Assembly (NCBI RefSeq): GCF_015209585.1
Contig: NZ_JADEYR010000011.1
Span: forward strand, 38,556 to 102,555
Reading direction: 5' to 3'
DNA length: 64,000 bases
From: Brachybacterium epidermidis
GTDB taxonomy: Bacteria > Actinomycetota > Actinomycetes > Actinomycetales > Dermabacteraceae
Program-made: the position numbers and the translations under genes
Notes under the pieces: generated by a model
Told to the model about the DNA's origin: nothing
Database searches by the model: none
The model's input: the letters and a program-made list of their open reading frames with translations, nothing else
Shown: piece by piece, positions 33,161-44,849 of the stretch
Layout of the letters: every line of letters begins with the position of its first letter
Position numbering within the stretch: position 1 is the stretch's first letter

Positions 33161-34747
33161 TCAGAACGGCTCGAGGTCCTCCACCGGGATCCAGGAGTCA
33201 GGGACGAACCACTCCTCCACCACCTGCCATGGCGGATAGGGGAAGTCCTCCTCCCCCGCGCCCTCGGGCTGCCATGGATCCATCGCCCCCTCATCGTGCG
33301 GCACCGAGTGCCCCGCATCGCCGGAAACCGATGGCTCAGCGCACAGCTCCTCCCGCAGGCGCGGCGGACGGGACCGGTAGCTGTGCCCGCTGGGTGCTGT
33401 GAGGATCAGATCACCGCCACCTCCCTCGCCGCTGATCCGAGTGCTCCACCCGGGCAGCTCCGCTACGTGGTTCAGCCGCTCGCACGTCCCGACCCCGTTG
33501 GCGGGGGTGGTCTCCCCACCGCTCGCGTACCCGTGCACGTGATGCACGTGGCGTATCGGGGCATCGCACCAGGGTCCGCGGCAGCGCTGATCGCGTGCGC
33601 TGATGAAGGCGCGGACCTGGCCGGCAAAGACCCGGCGACGGGCGTCGATGGCCGTGAGGTCACCGCTGACCGGATCCGCGTACAGACGACGGATCCACCG
33701 CACCGGTGCAGGCGCTGCGCTTGGAGCGGGCCGATGCTGCGCCGCGGAGGGAGCGGCCCCCGCGGCATCGGGATCCCGTAGCTGCGTCTCGGGGAACAGT
33801 GCGCCGGTCAGGGCCAGGTTCCGGGCCACCGGGCCGGGGATGGGGTGCCCGTCGATCAGGGCGACGTCGGCTCCGTCCCCCAGGAGGGTGGTATCGGTCA
33901 TGAGCAGGTGGATCTCGACGGGGACGACCTCCCCCTCGGCGGTGCCGGTGACCCTCTGCATGAGGGTGTCGGCCATGACGGCGCCACGCGATCGCTGATC
34001 GCCCGTGGCCTTCGCTGCGCTCGCGGCCTGGGCCAGCGCCGCGTAGGCGGCAACGCCCTCATGGGTGGGAAGCAGGGCGGTCAGGCGCATCATTCCCTCC
34101 CCCGCTGCGCGCTGGGTGACGGTGCGCTGAGCAGTGCTGCGGCGCACTCTCTCGACAGCGGCCTCGGCGTTCAGCCGCTCAGCAACCGCGCGGGCGACCC
34201 GGCCGGCTCCCCGCGCAGTGAGCTCCGGCAGGCGGGCAGCGATCTCGGCATCCACGGTGGCGCGTTCGTCGTCGTCCAGGACGATGACGGCCCGGGAGAC
34301 CTCCTCGGCCGCCCAGCCGGAGATCTCTCCGGCCTCCAGCAGCGCGAGGGTACGTGGCAGCGACTCCACGAGGACCCGACGCAGGCTGAGCTGGTTCCCG
34401 GCGGCCGCCGGGGAGATGCGACGGGCCAGGCCGACCTCGTGCCCGACGCCGCTGCCGGCCTTCGCCACGGGGAGCCCGGCCTCGCGTTCGGCTCGGACCC
34501 GCACATGACGAAGCTGTACTTCCAATCGGCTCTGAACAGCATCCAAGGAGTTCTTCATGCGTTCGATCTGGCCGATGGTCTCTACCAGCGCGTGATCGGG
34601 AGGGGCCGAGCCGAGAGCGGGGCCGGGTGCGTCGTGCCCTGTGCAGTCACAGGCGAGCTCCACCAGGGTTCTGACTGCTTCGCTCGCCGACGCGGTGGCG
34701 TTCAGCAGCGGCGACTCGTGCGCAGCGCTCGTGGATGTCCCGTGCAC
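33161..34747 (-). CDS. DUF222/13E12-type protein with C-terminal HNH endonuclease motif
   Basis: 528 residues from GTG 34747, which follows AGAGGGG. The long DUF222 helical region (about residues 20-330) precedes an HNH module with CRGPWCDAPIRHVHHVHGYASGG and ERLNHVAELPGW near residue 430-470. Such proteins are abundant in actinobacteria, often multicopy and mobile; their cellular role is unclear. The frame stays open for another 74 codons upstream to 34969 through an in-frame 18-bp tandem repeat coding for RIHREG/RIRCEG-like hexapeptides, so a 602-residue form starting upstream is possible. It is likely an accessory gene. Confidence 0.85.
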   Translation of the reverse strand: MHGTSTSAAHESPLLNATASASEAVRTLVELACDCTGHDAPGPALGSAPPDHALVETIGQIERMKNSLDAVQSRLEVQLRHVRVRAEREAGLPVAKAGSGVGHEVGLARRISPAAAGNQLSLRRVLVESLPRTLALLEAGEISGWAAEEVSRAVIVLDDDERATVDAEIAARLPELTARGAGRVARAVAERLNAEAAVERVRRSTAQRTVTQRAAGEGMMRLTALLPTHEGVAAYAALAQAASAAKATGDQRSRGAVMADTLMQRVTGTAEGEVVPVEIHLLMTDTTLLGDGADVALIDGHPIPGPVARNLALTGALFPETQLRDPDAAGAAPSAAQHRPAPSAAPAPVRWIRRLYADPVSGDLTAIDARRRVFAGQVRAFISARDQRCRGPWCDAPIRHVHHVHGYASGGETTPANGVGTCERLNHVAELPGWSTRISGEGGGGDLILTAPSGHSYRSRPPRLREELCAEPSVSGDAGHSVPHDEGAMDPWQPEGAGEEDFPYPPWQVVEEWFVPDSWIPVEDLEPF

Positions 34748-34767
34748 AGCCGCCCCTCTTCGATCGA

Positions 34768-34875
34768 CGTGGATTCGACCCTCGCGGCGGATCCGACCTT
34801 CGCAGTGGATTCGACCCTCGCGGCGGATCCGACCTTCGCAGTGGATTCGACCCTCGCGGTGGATTCGAGCATCTA
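34768..34875. repeat. 18-bp tandem repeat, about six copies, at the 5' end of the HNH gene
   Basis: Alternating 18-base units, GTGGATTCGACCCTCGCG and GCGGATCCGACCTTCGCA, make a 36-base period: 34769-34804 and 34805-34840 are identical, followed by a third, partly diverged round to about 34875. The unit length keeps the reading frame; on the minus strand it encodes Arg-Ile-His/Arg-x-Glu-Gly. The rest of the 306-base gap up to 35053 holds only the likely HNH promoter region; I see no further gene there. Confidence 0.9.
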
Positions 34876-35053
34876 TTCGGTAGGGACGACAGTACCGAGC
34901 GCCTCCGACATTCGACACAGCGCAGCTGCGTCTGTGGATGGAGGCATGATGGGGAGGGTCCTGGAGCACCGGACCGGTCGATCACGCTCGAGAGACGACC
35001 ATGCCCCAGCGGGTTCCGGGCAGAACGCAGCAGGACGGATCCGGCAGACGGGG

Positions 35054-36058
35054 TCAGGGAAGCCGGTACCCGCTCGGATCCCACAGCGCCAACGACCGCA
35101 GGTAGCCCCCCTGCACCGGATCCGCCCAGGCCTGTTCATCGTTGTCCTCGAGCACCCAGGTACCCTCCTCCCACCACATGTGGTCCACGGCCGCCGACCA
35201 CAGCTCGCGCTCGGCCGGCGTGAGCGTCACGTGCTCGCCGTATGCGCGGGCGAACACTTCCCATTCCTCGTGGTTCATCATCCGGGCCGGTGCACCAGGG
35301 CACTCGCAGTGGAACAGCACCAGCGCCATCGCCAGGTCGAGCAGCCGAGGCTCCACGCCGCCGTTGTCGGGATCCACGAGTACCGGGCCGGTCGGGGTGA
35401 AGACGACGTTGGAAGCCTTGTAGTCCGAGCTGACCCCGGTGCGCGGCAGCTCGGCATCCCGTGCCCTCAGAGCCGGCCAGGAGTGCTCCCACCAGCGATC
35501 GGCGAGGGCAGTGAGACCCGCCTGGGCGGCATCGGCCTCCTCGCACGGCAGATGCGCGGTGACGACATCGCGCAGGGTGCCGAGATCGGAGTCGACATCG
35601 GCACGCTCGGTGTCCGGATGGGAGTACGCGCGCAGGCCGTCCGTGGGCACCTGCGCCGCGTGAAGGCGTCCCAGCAGGTCACCGGCGGATCGGATCTGCT
35701 CGGTGGTCCCGGTGTAGGACTCCCCGTCGATGAACGGGTAGAGCACCCACTGGTCGCCATCCAGCTCGAGGGGCCCGGCCACCGCGCTCACCACAGTGAC
35801 CCCTGCATCTGCGAGGGCTCGCGTCCACCTGGCCATCGCCTCTGCCCGAGTATCGGTCACCTTGGCCACGACGTGCTCCCCCGTGGACGTCACCGCACGA
35901 TGGACTCGCGCGAAGCGCGTGAGGCTCATCGGCTCGATGGAGGTGAGCCGGAAGTCACGCTGCAGGGCGAGAAGGCGGCTATCGGCGGTCGGGCCGTTCG
36001 GCACGGTCGAGGGGTCCGGCGCAGTCGCGCCGTCCGGCGTCGGGGAGATGGAGCTCAT
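35054..36058 (-). CDS. Aminoglycoside phosphotransferase (APH)-family kinase
   Basis: 334 residues from ATG 36058; a GTG at 36073 would add five. It has the kinase-like fold: the ATP lysine in HVVAKVTD near residue 68, the catalytic segment SSDYKASNVVF near residue 217 (in place of the usual HGDxxxxN, the His is replaced by Ser but Asp and Asn are kept), and the metal site VDPDNGG. Relatives phosphorylate antibiotics, choline or other small molecules; nothing here shows which. It lies between dxs and the HNH gene, same strand, not overlapping. Confidence 0.85.
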   Translation of the reverse strand: MSSISPTPDGATAPDPSTVPNGPTADSRLLALQRDFRLTSIEPMSLTRFARVHRAVTSTGEHVVAKVTDTRAEAMARWTRALADAGVTVVSAVAGPLELDGDQWVLYPFIDGESYTGTTEQIRSAGDLLGRLHAAQVPTDGLRAYSHPDTERADVDSDLGTLRDVVTAHLPCEEADAAQAGLTALADRWWEHSWPALRARDAELPRTGVSSDYKASNVVFTPTGPVLVDPDNGGVEPRLLDLAMALVLFHCECPGAPARMMNHEEWEVFARAYGEHVTLTPAERELWSAAVDHMWWEEGTWVLEDNDEQAWADPVQGGYLRSLALWDPSGYRLP

Positions 36059-36112
36059 GGCACCAGGATGCACGCCCCCGCGCCGTCGGCGCGAGCGGTC
36101 TTCACCCCGTTC

Positions 36113-38068
36113 TCACCCGAGCACGGAGCGTATCGATGCCTCGATCCCCGCCGCGTCCAGGCCGTTCTCCGCCAGGATCGCATCCCTCTTGGCGTGCGGG
36201 ATGAACTCCTGGATGACCCCGAGGGTGCGCACCGGCGGCATCGGGGTGCCCACCGTGGCGCGCTGTGCGAGCCGCACCGCGAGGGCCGCGCCGATGCCGC
36301 GCTCGGCCACGCCGTCCTCCACCGTGACCACCGCACCCGCGGAGGCCGCCAGGTCGACGATCGACGAGGACAGCGGCAGGGCCTGCACCGGGTCGAGGAC
36401 GACCACGTTCGGGCCATCGTCCCCCGCCTGCTCGCGCAGTGATCGCGCCGCCTCGACCGCACGGTGCGCGAGGGCGCCGATGGAGACCACCAGCACGTCG
36501 ATCGGCAGCTCGGGATCACCGGCCAGCACGTCACCGGCATCGATCCGGGCCGTCGCCGGCAGTTCTGACGGGCAGGCGCCCTTCGGGAAGCGCACCACCG
36601 ACGGGCCACCGGTGCCCAGGGCCGATGGGAGCGCCTCGGCCAGGCGCTCGCCGTCGCGCGGTGCCCACAGAGAGGCGCCCGGCACCTGGGCGGTCACCGC
36701 GAGGTCCCAGATGCCGTGGTGGCTGGGGCCGTCATCACCGGTGACGCCGGCGCGGTCCAGGGTGACGGTGACGTCCTCGCTGTGCAGGGCGACGTCCAGC
36801 AGCAGCTGGTCGAAGGCGCGGTTGAGGAACGTGGAGTAGAGCGCGAGCACAGGCTTGGCACCGCCATGGGCGAGGCCGGCGGCGGTGTCCATCGCCAGCT
36901 GCTCCGCGATGCCCACGTCGAGCACCCGGCCGGGCAGTTCCCGCTGCATCGGGGTCAGGCCCACGGGGTCCACCATGGCGGCGCTGAGGGCGACCACGCG
37001 CCCGTCCGCGCGGGCGGCCTCCAGCACCGCCTCGCCGAAGCATGCGGTCCAGGTGGTTGTAGGGGCGGGGGCATCGGCCGGCGGGTAGACCTCGGCCTCG
37101 GTGGGCGGTTCGATCTCGAAGGGGCCGGTGGCGTGCCAGTGGTCCATGACATCGGCCTCGGCGCGCTCGAATCCGGCGCCCTTGCGGGTGACCACGTGGA
37201 GGACCACGCCCGAGGAGGCAGGATCCTCCGCGGCGATGCGGGCCTGGGCGAGGGCCGGCGCCAGGGCGGCATGGTCGTGGCCGTCAATGGGGCCGATGTA
37301 GTGCAGGCCCAGGGCGGTGAACAGATCCTCCCCGGCGCTCACGGTGCCGTCTCGCAGGTCCTGCAGGTGCCGGGCGAGGCCGCCGACCGTGGGGGCGTAG
37401 GAGCGGGTGTTGTCGTTGAGGACAACCACGGTGCGGGTGCCGATGTCGGAGGCCAGCTCGTTGAGCGCCTCCAGCCCCACGCCCCCGGTGAGCGCACCGT
37501 CGCCGATCACGGCGACGGTGGTGGCCGGATCCCCAGCGAGGCGACGGGCACGGTCGATTCCATGGGCCCAGGCGATCGAGCCCGAGGCGTGGGAGTTCTC
37601 CACCACGTCGTGCTCGGACTCCCCGCGATCCGGGTAGCCCGACACTCCCCCAGCGCTGCGCAGGCCCTCGAGGCCGGCGCGGCCGGTGAGCATCTTGTGC
37701 ACATAGGCCTGGTGGCCGGTGTCGAACACGATCGCCTCTCGCGGGGAGTCGAACTCGCGGTGCAGGGCGATGGTCAGCTCCACCACTCCGAGGTTCGGCC
37801 CCAGGTGCCCTCCGGACCGTGAGGTGATCTCCAGCAGGCGCCGACGCAGGGTGCGGGCCAGCGCCGGCAGGTCCTCGGGGGGCAGTGCGCGCAGTGCGGC
37901 GGGATCACCGGGGATCTCCACGTCGGTCTGCCCCGGCTGTGCGGGATCGCCCGTGGCATCGATGTCCGCCAGCAGCGACCCGGGGACGGCGGAACCCGCG
38001 GGCTCGAGGGCCTCGCGGGAGGCAGCGGGCTGTGCATGCACGACGGGATGCTCCTGAGTGGTGGACAC
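36113..38068 (-). CDS. dxs: 1-deoxy-D-xylulose-5-phosphate synthase
   Basis: First step of the MEP isoprenoid pathway: condenses pyruvate and glyceraldehyde 3-phosphate using thiamine diphosphate. 651 residues from GTG 38068 behind GAGGAGGAT. Visible motifs: FDTGHQAYVHKMLTGR near residue 110, the ThDP/Mg motif GDGALTGG near 187 with NDN, and the pyrimidine-domain DRAGVTGDDGPSHHG near 460. A 50-residue extension precedes the core. The gene is monocistronic in appearance. Confidence 0.96.
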   Translation of the reverse strand: MSTTQEHPVVHAQPAASREALEPAGSAVPGSLLADIDATGDPAQPGQTDVEIPGDPAALRALPPEDLPALARTLRRRLLEITSRSGGHLGPNLGVVELTIALHREFDSPREAIVFDTGHQAYVHKMLTGRAGLEGLRSAGGVSGYPDRGESEHDVVENSHASGSIAWAHGIDRARRLAGDPATTVAVIGDGALTGGVGLEALNELASDIGTRTVVVLNDNTRSYAPTVGGLARHLQDLRDGTVSAGEDLFTALGLHYIGPIDGHDHAALAPALAQARIAAEDPASSGVVLHVVTRKGAGFERAEADVMDHWHATGPFEIEPPTEAEVYPPADAPAPTTTWTACFGEAVLEAARADGRVVALSAAMVDPVGLTPMQRELPGRVLDVGIAEQLAMDTAAGLAHGGAKPVLALYSTFLNRAFDQLLLDVALHSEDVTVTLDRAGVTGDDGPSHHGIWDLAVTAQVPGASLWAPRDGERLAEALPSALGTGGPSVVRFPKGACPSELPATARIDAGDVLAGDPELPIDVLVVSIGALAHRAVEAARSLREQAGDDGPNVVVLDPVQALPLSSSIVDLAASAGAVVTVEDGVAERGIGAALAVRLAQRATVGTPMPPVRTLGVIQEFIPHAKRDAILAENGLDAAGIEASIRSVLG

Positions 38069-38271
38069 GCGGGGATCCTCCTCGATCACGACTGCGGAAC
38101 GCACACCAGAGTACGACGCGATGACCTGTGATGACGGGAAGCATGGTCACATCTGTGCAGATCTTCACCGGTGGTTCACGCCGTATCAGGGAGGTGTGCA
38201 ACGCCGTGCAGACCAGACGGGAGACGGTGCAGCAAAACACCTCGAGTGCGGCGAAGCGGGTCCGCAGACCG

Positions 38272-38311
38272 CCGACGGCCCGGGCGGAGTCTCCTCCGCC
38301 CGGGCCGTCGG
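38272..38311 (-). terminator. 18-bp perfect hairpin terminator downstream of acnA
   Basis: CCGACGGCCCGGGCGGAG (38272-38289) and its exact complement (38294-38311) enclose a TCTC loop, 66 bases after the acnA stop. It is symmetrical and could stop transcription in either direction. It is the main feature of the 308-base gap 38069-38376, which otherwise contains the dxs promoter region (a weak TACTCT -10 at 38113-38108) and no gene that I can see. Confidence 0.85.
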
Positions 38312-38376
38312 GCACCGGGTCGATCAGCGGGCCATGCGCTCAGCGGATCCCGGGGTCAGCGTGCGAACTGCAGAGA

Positions 38377-41181
<2,805 letters not shown>

Positions 41182-41325
41182 AGTGCGATCTCCTTCGGGG
41201 TGGGGCGTCTCACCCATCGTAGGTGCGTCGGCGCCGCTCCGCGCCCGACATCACGCGCAGTGCGCGCATCGGGCGACGATCCACTGCCCTCACGGGCCAT
41301 CGGGCGTCCGACTCTCACCGAAAAA

Positions 41326-41345
41326 TTATCTTGACGTCAAGATAA
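41326..41345. promoter_or_regulatory. Perfect 20-bp palindrome upstream of acnA (MarR-type operator)
   Basis: TTATCTTGACGTCAAGATAA is fully self-complementary. TCTTGA...TCAAGA is the pattern of MarR-family operators. It lies between the acnA start (41181, minus) and the end of the RNA methyltransferase gene (41418, minus), so it most likely controls acnA. Streptomyces TamR, a MarR protein, is known to regulate aconitase and other TCA genes in response to citrate/aconitate. No MarR gene is in the window, so any regulator acts from elsewhere. Confidence 0.7.
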
Positions 41346-41417
41346 ATGGTAGCACGCTGCTCCGCGATTCTGCTCGCCGCGGCAGCGGCGTCGGTCTCGA
41401 GGTGGGTGTCGGAGTCC

Positions 41418-42743
41418 TCAGCGCGTGGATCCGGGCTCCAGCACCGTCACCGATTCGATGTGGTGGGTGTGCGGGAACAGGTCGAAGGCGCGCACGTCCA
41501 CCACCGACCATCCGGCACGCTCGGCGGCGGCGAGGTCCCGGGCCAGGGTGGACGGCTCGCAGGAGACGTACACGATGCGGCGGCGCACCTTCGCCGTCAG
41601 CAGCCCGATCAGCTCCACGCCTGCTCCGCTGCGCGGCGGATCCAGCACCACGCAGTCCACCCCTCCCTTGCGGGCGCGCACCCAGTCGGTGACATCCGCG
41701 GTGGCCGCGCTCACCTGGGGCAGGTCCTGGAGGTTCTCCGCCGCCAGGACCGAGGCGCGCCGGTTGCCCTCGACGGTCAGCACCTGCCCGTCGGGGCCCA
41801 CCTGATCCGCGGCGACGGCCGCGAACAGGCCGACACCGCCGAAGAGGTCCCACGCACTGCCGCCGCGAGGTGCGCGCAGCGCATCGCTGACCACCTCGGA
41901 GAGCAGCTCGGCGGCCCGCCGGTGCACCTGCCAGAAGCCGGTCGCGGAGACGGTGAAGAGCCGCTCCCCCACGCGCTCGCGCACGGTGCCGTCCCCGTGC
42001 AGCGGAACCAGACCGCGCGCGGTGCGCACGCTTACATCCGCATCACCCCACGCCTGGGGGACCTCGAGCCCTGCCGGATCGAGCTCCCGACCGATCAGCA
42101 CGACGCTCGCCGGCCCTGCCGACGGCGCCACGACATCGACGGCCTCGGTCCCGGGCGGCGCCGTCCAGGCTCCCAGGCCGAGATCTCGGATCGCCTGGGC
42201 CGCCAGCGGGTTGTCGCCGACCTCACGCACCTCGTGGGAGCGCCATCCGCGCATGCCCACCCGGCCGTGCTCGTCCACCGCGAAGCGCACCCGGGTGCGC
42301 CAGCCCAGGCCGTCCATGTCGTGGGGAGCGGGCTCGACCTGGACGTCCTGGAGCGGGTAGGAGGTCACCCCCGCACGGCGCAGCAGATCCTGCATGACCT
42401 CGGTGGCGATGCGGCGCTGGGCCGGCAGCGCGATGTGGGCCCATTCGGCTCCGCCCACGCCGTCCACACCGGCCTCGGGCCACACGGTGGGCACCCGGTC
42501 CAGACCGGCCTCGAGCACGTCCACCGTCTCGGCGCGCCAGAACCGGGCGGAAGTCGCCTCGCTCGGGTCCTCCAGCACTCGAGCGGTCACCGTCTCCCCA
42601 GGTGCGGTGCCACGAACGAAGACCACGCGGCCCTCGTGGCGCGCCACGAAGGTCCCGCCGGCCGCCGGAGCGCCGACCGTCAGGGTGAGGTGCCGGGCGG
42701 CGCCGGCCTCATCGGCGTGGCGGTGGTCCTGGTCGGGGCTCAT
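41418..42743 (-). CDS. SAM-dependent RNA (uracil-5-)methyltransferase, TrmA/RlmCD family
   Basis: Methylates a uridine C5 in rRNA or tRNA. 441 residues from ATG 42743. N-terminal TRAM-like domain (about 18-75, LTLTVGAPAAGGTFVARHEG), SAM-binding AWDLFGGVGLFAAVAAD near residue 295, catalytic VVLDPPRSG near 370 and the nucleophile Cys in YVSCEPSTLARDL near 400. It overlaps the K+ importer gene by 4 bases. M. tuberculosis has the same pair (Rv2689c-Rv2690c). The exact RNA target cannot be read from sequence. Confidence 0.92.
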   Translation of the reverse strand: MSPDQDHRHADEAGAARHLTLTVGAPAAGGTFVARHEGRVVFVRGTAPGETVTARVLEDPSEATSARFWRAETVDVLEAGLDRVPTVWPEAGVDGVGGAEWAHIALPAQRRIATEVMQDLLRRAGVTSYPLQDVQVEPAPHDMDGLGWRTRVRFAVDEHGRVGMRGWRSHEVREVGDNPLAAQAIRDLGLGAWTAPPGTEAVDVVAPSAGPASVVLIGRELDPAGLEVPQAWGDADVSVRTARGLVPLHGDGTVRERVGERLFTVSATGFWQVHRRAAELLSEVVSDALRAPRGGSAWDLFGGVGLFAAVAADQVGPDGQVLTVEGNRRASVLAAENLQDLPQVSAATADVTDWVRARKGGVDCVVLDPPRSGAGVELIGLLTAKVRRRIVYVSCEPSTLARDLAAAERAGWSVVDVRAFDLFPHTHHIESVTVLEPGSTR

Positions 42744-44758
42744 CGCGCCCTCCCCCTTCCTCGCAGTGCGGCAGAGCGCACTTCGTCCTGCACCTGGTCG
42801 ACGGCTTCCTGCGCGCTCCCCAGCTGCCAGGGGACCGTGGCCACGACCACACGGGGCAGGTGCTCGAGGCGGGCCCTCAGCCGCCGCGCGGAGTGGTTGT
42901 GCAGCAGTGCCTCCCACCAGTGTCCCACCAGGAACTCCGGGATGTAGACGACCACCTCGTCCCGGGGGCTGCGTGAGAGCAGGTTCATCACGTGGGCAAG
43001 GACCGGCGCGCTGAACTGCCGATAGGGCGCGTACAGGACCCGCAGGGGGATCTGCACATCCAGATCGCGCCAGCGATCTGCCACCGCCCGCCAGTCCACG
43101 TCCTCGTCGTCGACGATGATCGCCTCGATGGTGGTGGGGCGGGTCGCCGAGGCCACCGCGAGGGCTCTCATGGTGGGGCGGTCCAGGGAGGCCACCAGCA
43201 CCAGGGCGGGGGACCTGGCCGGCCGCGGCATCGGATCCTCCTGGTCGGTGGGCAGAGCCAACTCGCTGCGCACCCGCTGGTAGTGACGGTGGACGCCGGA
43301 CATCAGCAGCCACAGCAGCAGCATCGCCGACACCGCCACCCACGCACCGTGCGGCAGCTTCGTGACCAGGACGATCACCAGCACCAGCGTGACGACCGCG
43401 AAGGCGAAGGCGTTCACCGCGCGACGGCGTGCGATCCTCCGGCGCTGAACCCCGCTGGTGATCACCCGCAGCTGCTTGCTGAAGTGGATCGTCATGCCCA
43501 GCTGCGCCAGGGAGAAGGAGACGAACACCCCCACGATGTACATCTGGATCAGCAGGCTCACGCGGGCACCCGTGAGCCACACCAGCAGGATCGACGCCAG
43601 GCTCAGGGCCAGGATCCCGTTGGAGTAGGCCAGCCTGTCGCCGCGCTGGCGCAGCTGGCGGGGCAGGTTCCGTGAGCGGGCCAGGGCACAGGCCAGGTTG
43701 GGGAAGCCGTTGAACGCCGTGTTGGCGGCCAGGAACAGCACCACCCCGGTGCTGATCAGGACCACGTAGAACAGCGGTGAGCCGCCCCCGAAGACCGCCT
43801 GGGCGATCTGGGCGATCACCGGGATCTGCTGGTAGTCCGTCACCTGCGCGCCGTCCCGGGTGAGCTGTGTGGCGGGATCCTCCACGTAGCGCACCCCGGT
43901 GGCGCCGGCCAGCACGATGATGCCCAGGATGAACACTGAGGAGATCGCCCCCAGGATCACGAGCGTGGTGGCTGCGTTGCGGGACTTCGGAGGGCGGAAC
44001 GACGGGACCCCGTTGCTGATCGCCTCCACGCCCGTGAGCGCAGCGCAGCCCGAGGAGAAGGCGCGCAGCACCAGGAGTGCTCCGCCCAGGGCGGTCAGCC
44101 CCTGGTCGAAGGCGGCATCCGGCTCGATCTCGTAGCCGGCGCTGGGCGCGTGCCCCAGAGTGCCGGTGAGGGCCTGCACCGCGCCCAGCAGCAGCAGCAG
44201 GCCGAGCGATCCCATGAACAGGTACACCGGGATCGCGAGGGTGCGGCCTGACTCGCGCACCCCGCGCAGGTTCACCAGCGTGACCAGGATGATCAGGCCG
44301 ATCGCGATCCACGTCTCCCATCCGTGGAGGACGGGCAGGCCGCCGGTGGTGTAGTGCGCGGCCTGCGAGATCGACACGGCCACCGTGAGCACGTAGTCCA
44401 CCAGCAGGGCGCTGCCGACGACGCGACCTGCCCGCTGGCCGAGGTTGTCCTGCACCACCCGGTAGTCGCCGCCCCCGTCGGGGTACTCCTGGACGTTGTG
44501 CCGGTTGGCGGCCACCACCACCGCCATCAGCGCCACCACGGCGAGCGCGACCCAGGGACTGACCGCGTAGGCCGTCATCCCGGCCAGCGCCAGGGTCAGC
44601 AGGATCTCGTCCGGCGCGTAGGCGACGGAGCTGAGGGCGTCGGAGGCGAAGGTGGGCAGTGCGAGTCGCTTGGGCAGTCGCTCGCGTGAGAGGTCCTCCG
44701 TGGCGAAGGCGCGGCCCAGGAGCGCTCGCTTGATGGTGGAGGTGGTGAGGCCCGGCAC
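42740..44758 (-). CDS. KimA-type APC superfamily potassium importer
   Basis: 672 residues. About twelve membrane helices of the APC fold (about 40-490) and a cytoplasmic UspA-like domain (about 510-650). It aligns by eye along its length with B. subtilis KimA (YdaO), a proton-coupled K+ importer inhibited by c-di-AMP: LPTFASDALSSVAYAPDEIL, QEYPDGGGDYRVV, FSSGCAALTGVEAISNGVPSF and the C-terminal LLHNHSARRLRARL blocks correspond. Older annotation calls such proteins amino acid permeases. Start GTG 44758 lies 7 bases after TACAGT, so the mRNA may be leaderless. It is divergent from two TrkA/RCK genes, which supports a role in K+ balance. Confidence 0.88.
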   Translation of the reverse strand: MPGLTTSTIKRALLGRAFATEDLSRERLPKRLALPTFASDALSSVAYAPDEILLTLALAGMTAYAVSPWVALAVVALMAVVVAANRHNVQEYPDGGGDYRVVQDNLGQRAGRVVGSALLVDYVLTVAVSISQAAHYTTGGLPVLHGWETWIAIGLIILVTLVNLRGVRESGRTLAIPVYLFMGSLGLLLLLGAVQALTGTLGHAPSAGYEIEPDAAFDQGLTALGGALLVLRAFSSGCAALTGVEAISNGVPSFRPPKSRNAATTLVILGAISSVFILGIIVLAGATGVRYVEDPATQLTRDGAQVTDYQQIPVIAQIAQAVFGGGSPLFYVVLISTGVVLFLAANTAFNGFPNLACALARSRNLPRQLRQRGDRLAYSNGILALSLASILLVWLTGARVSLLIQMYIVGVFVSFSLAQLGMTIHFSKQLRVITSGVQRRRIARRRAVNAFAFAVVTLVLVIVLVTKLPHGAWVAVSAMLLLWLLMSGVHRHYQRVRSELALPTDQEDPMPRPARSPALVLVASLDRPTMRALAVASATRPTTIEAIIVDDEDVDWRAVADRWRDLDVQIPLRVLYAPYRQFSAPVLAHVMNLLSRSPRDEVVVYIPEFLVGHWWEALLHNHSARRLRARLEHLPRVVVATVPWQLGSAQEAVDQVQDEVRSAALRGRGRAR

Positions 44759-44765
44759 GCGGTCA

Positions 44766-44771
44766 ACTGTA
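44766..44771 (-). promoter_or_regulatory. -10 box TACAGT for a leaderless KimA-type transcript
   Basis: On the minus strand TACAGT stands 7 bases before the GTG start at 44758 and no ribosome binding site precedes that GTG. The plus strand of the same gap has TATCGT (44792-44797), a possible -10 for the divergent trkA gene. Confidence 0.45.
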
Positions 44772-44849
44772 AGCCCGCAGGGCCATGGGTCTATCGTGAC
44801 CCTCGCACGTGCCGCACCGAGCGCCACGGGCGCACCGGAGGAGAGATCG

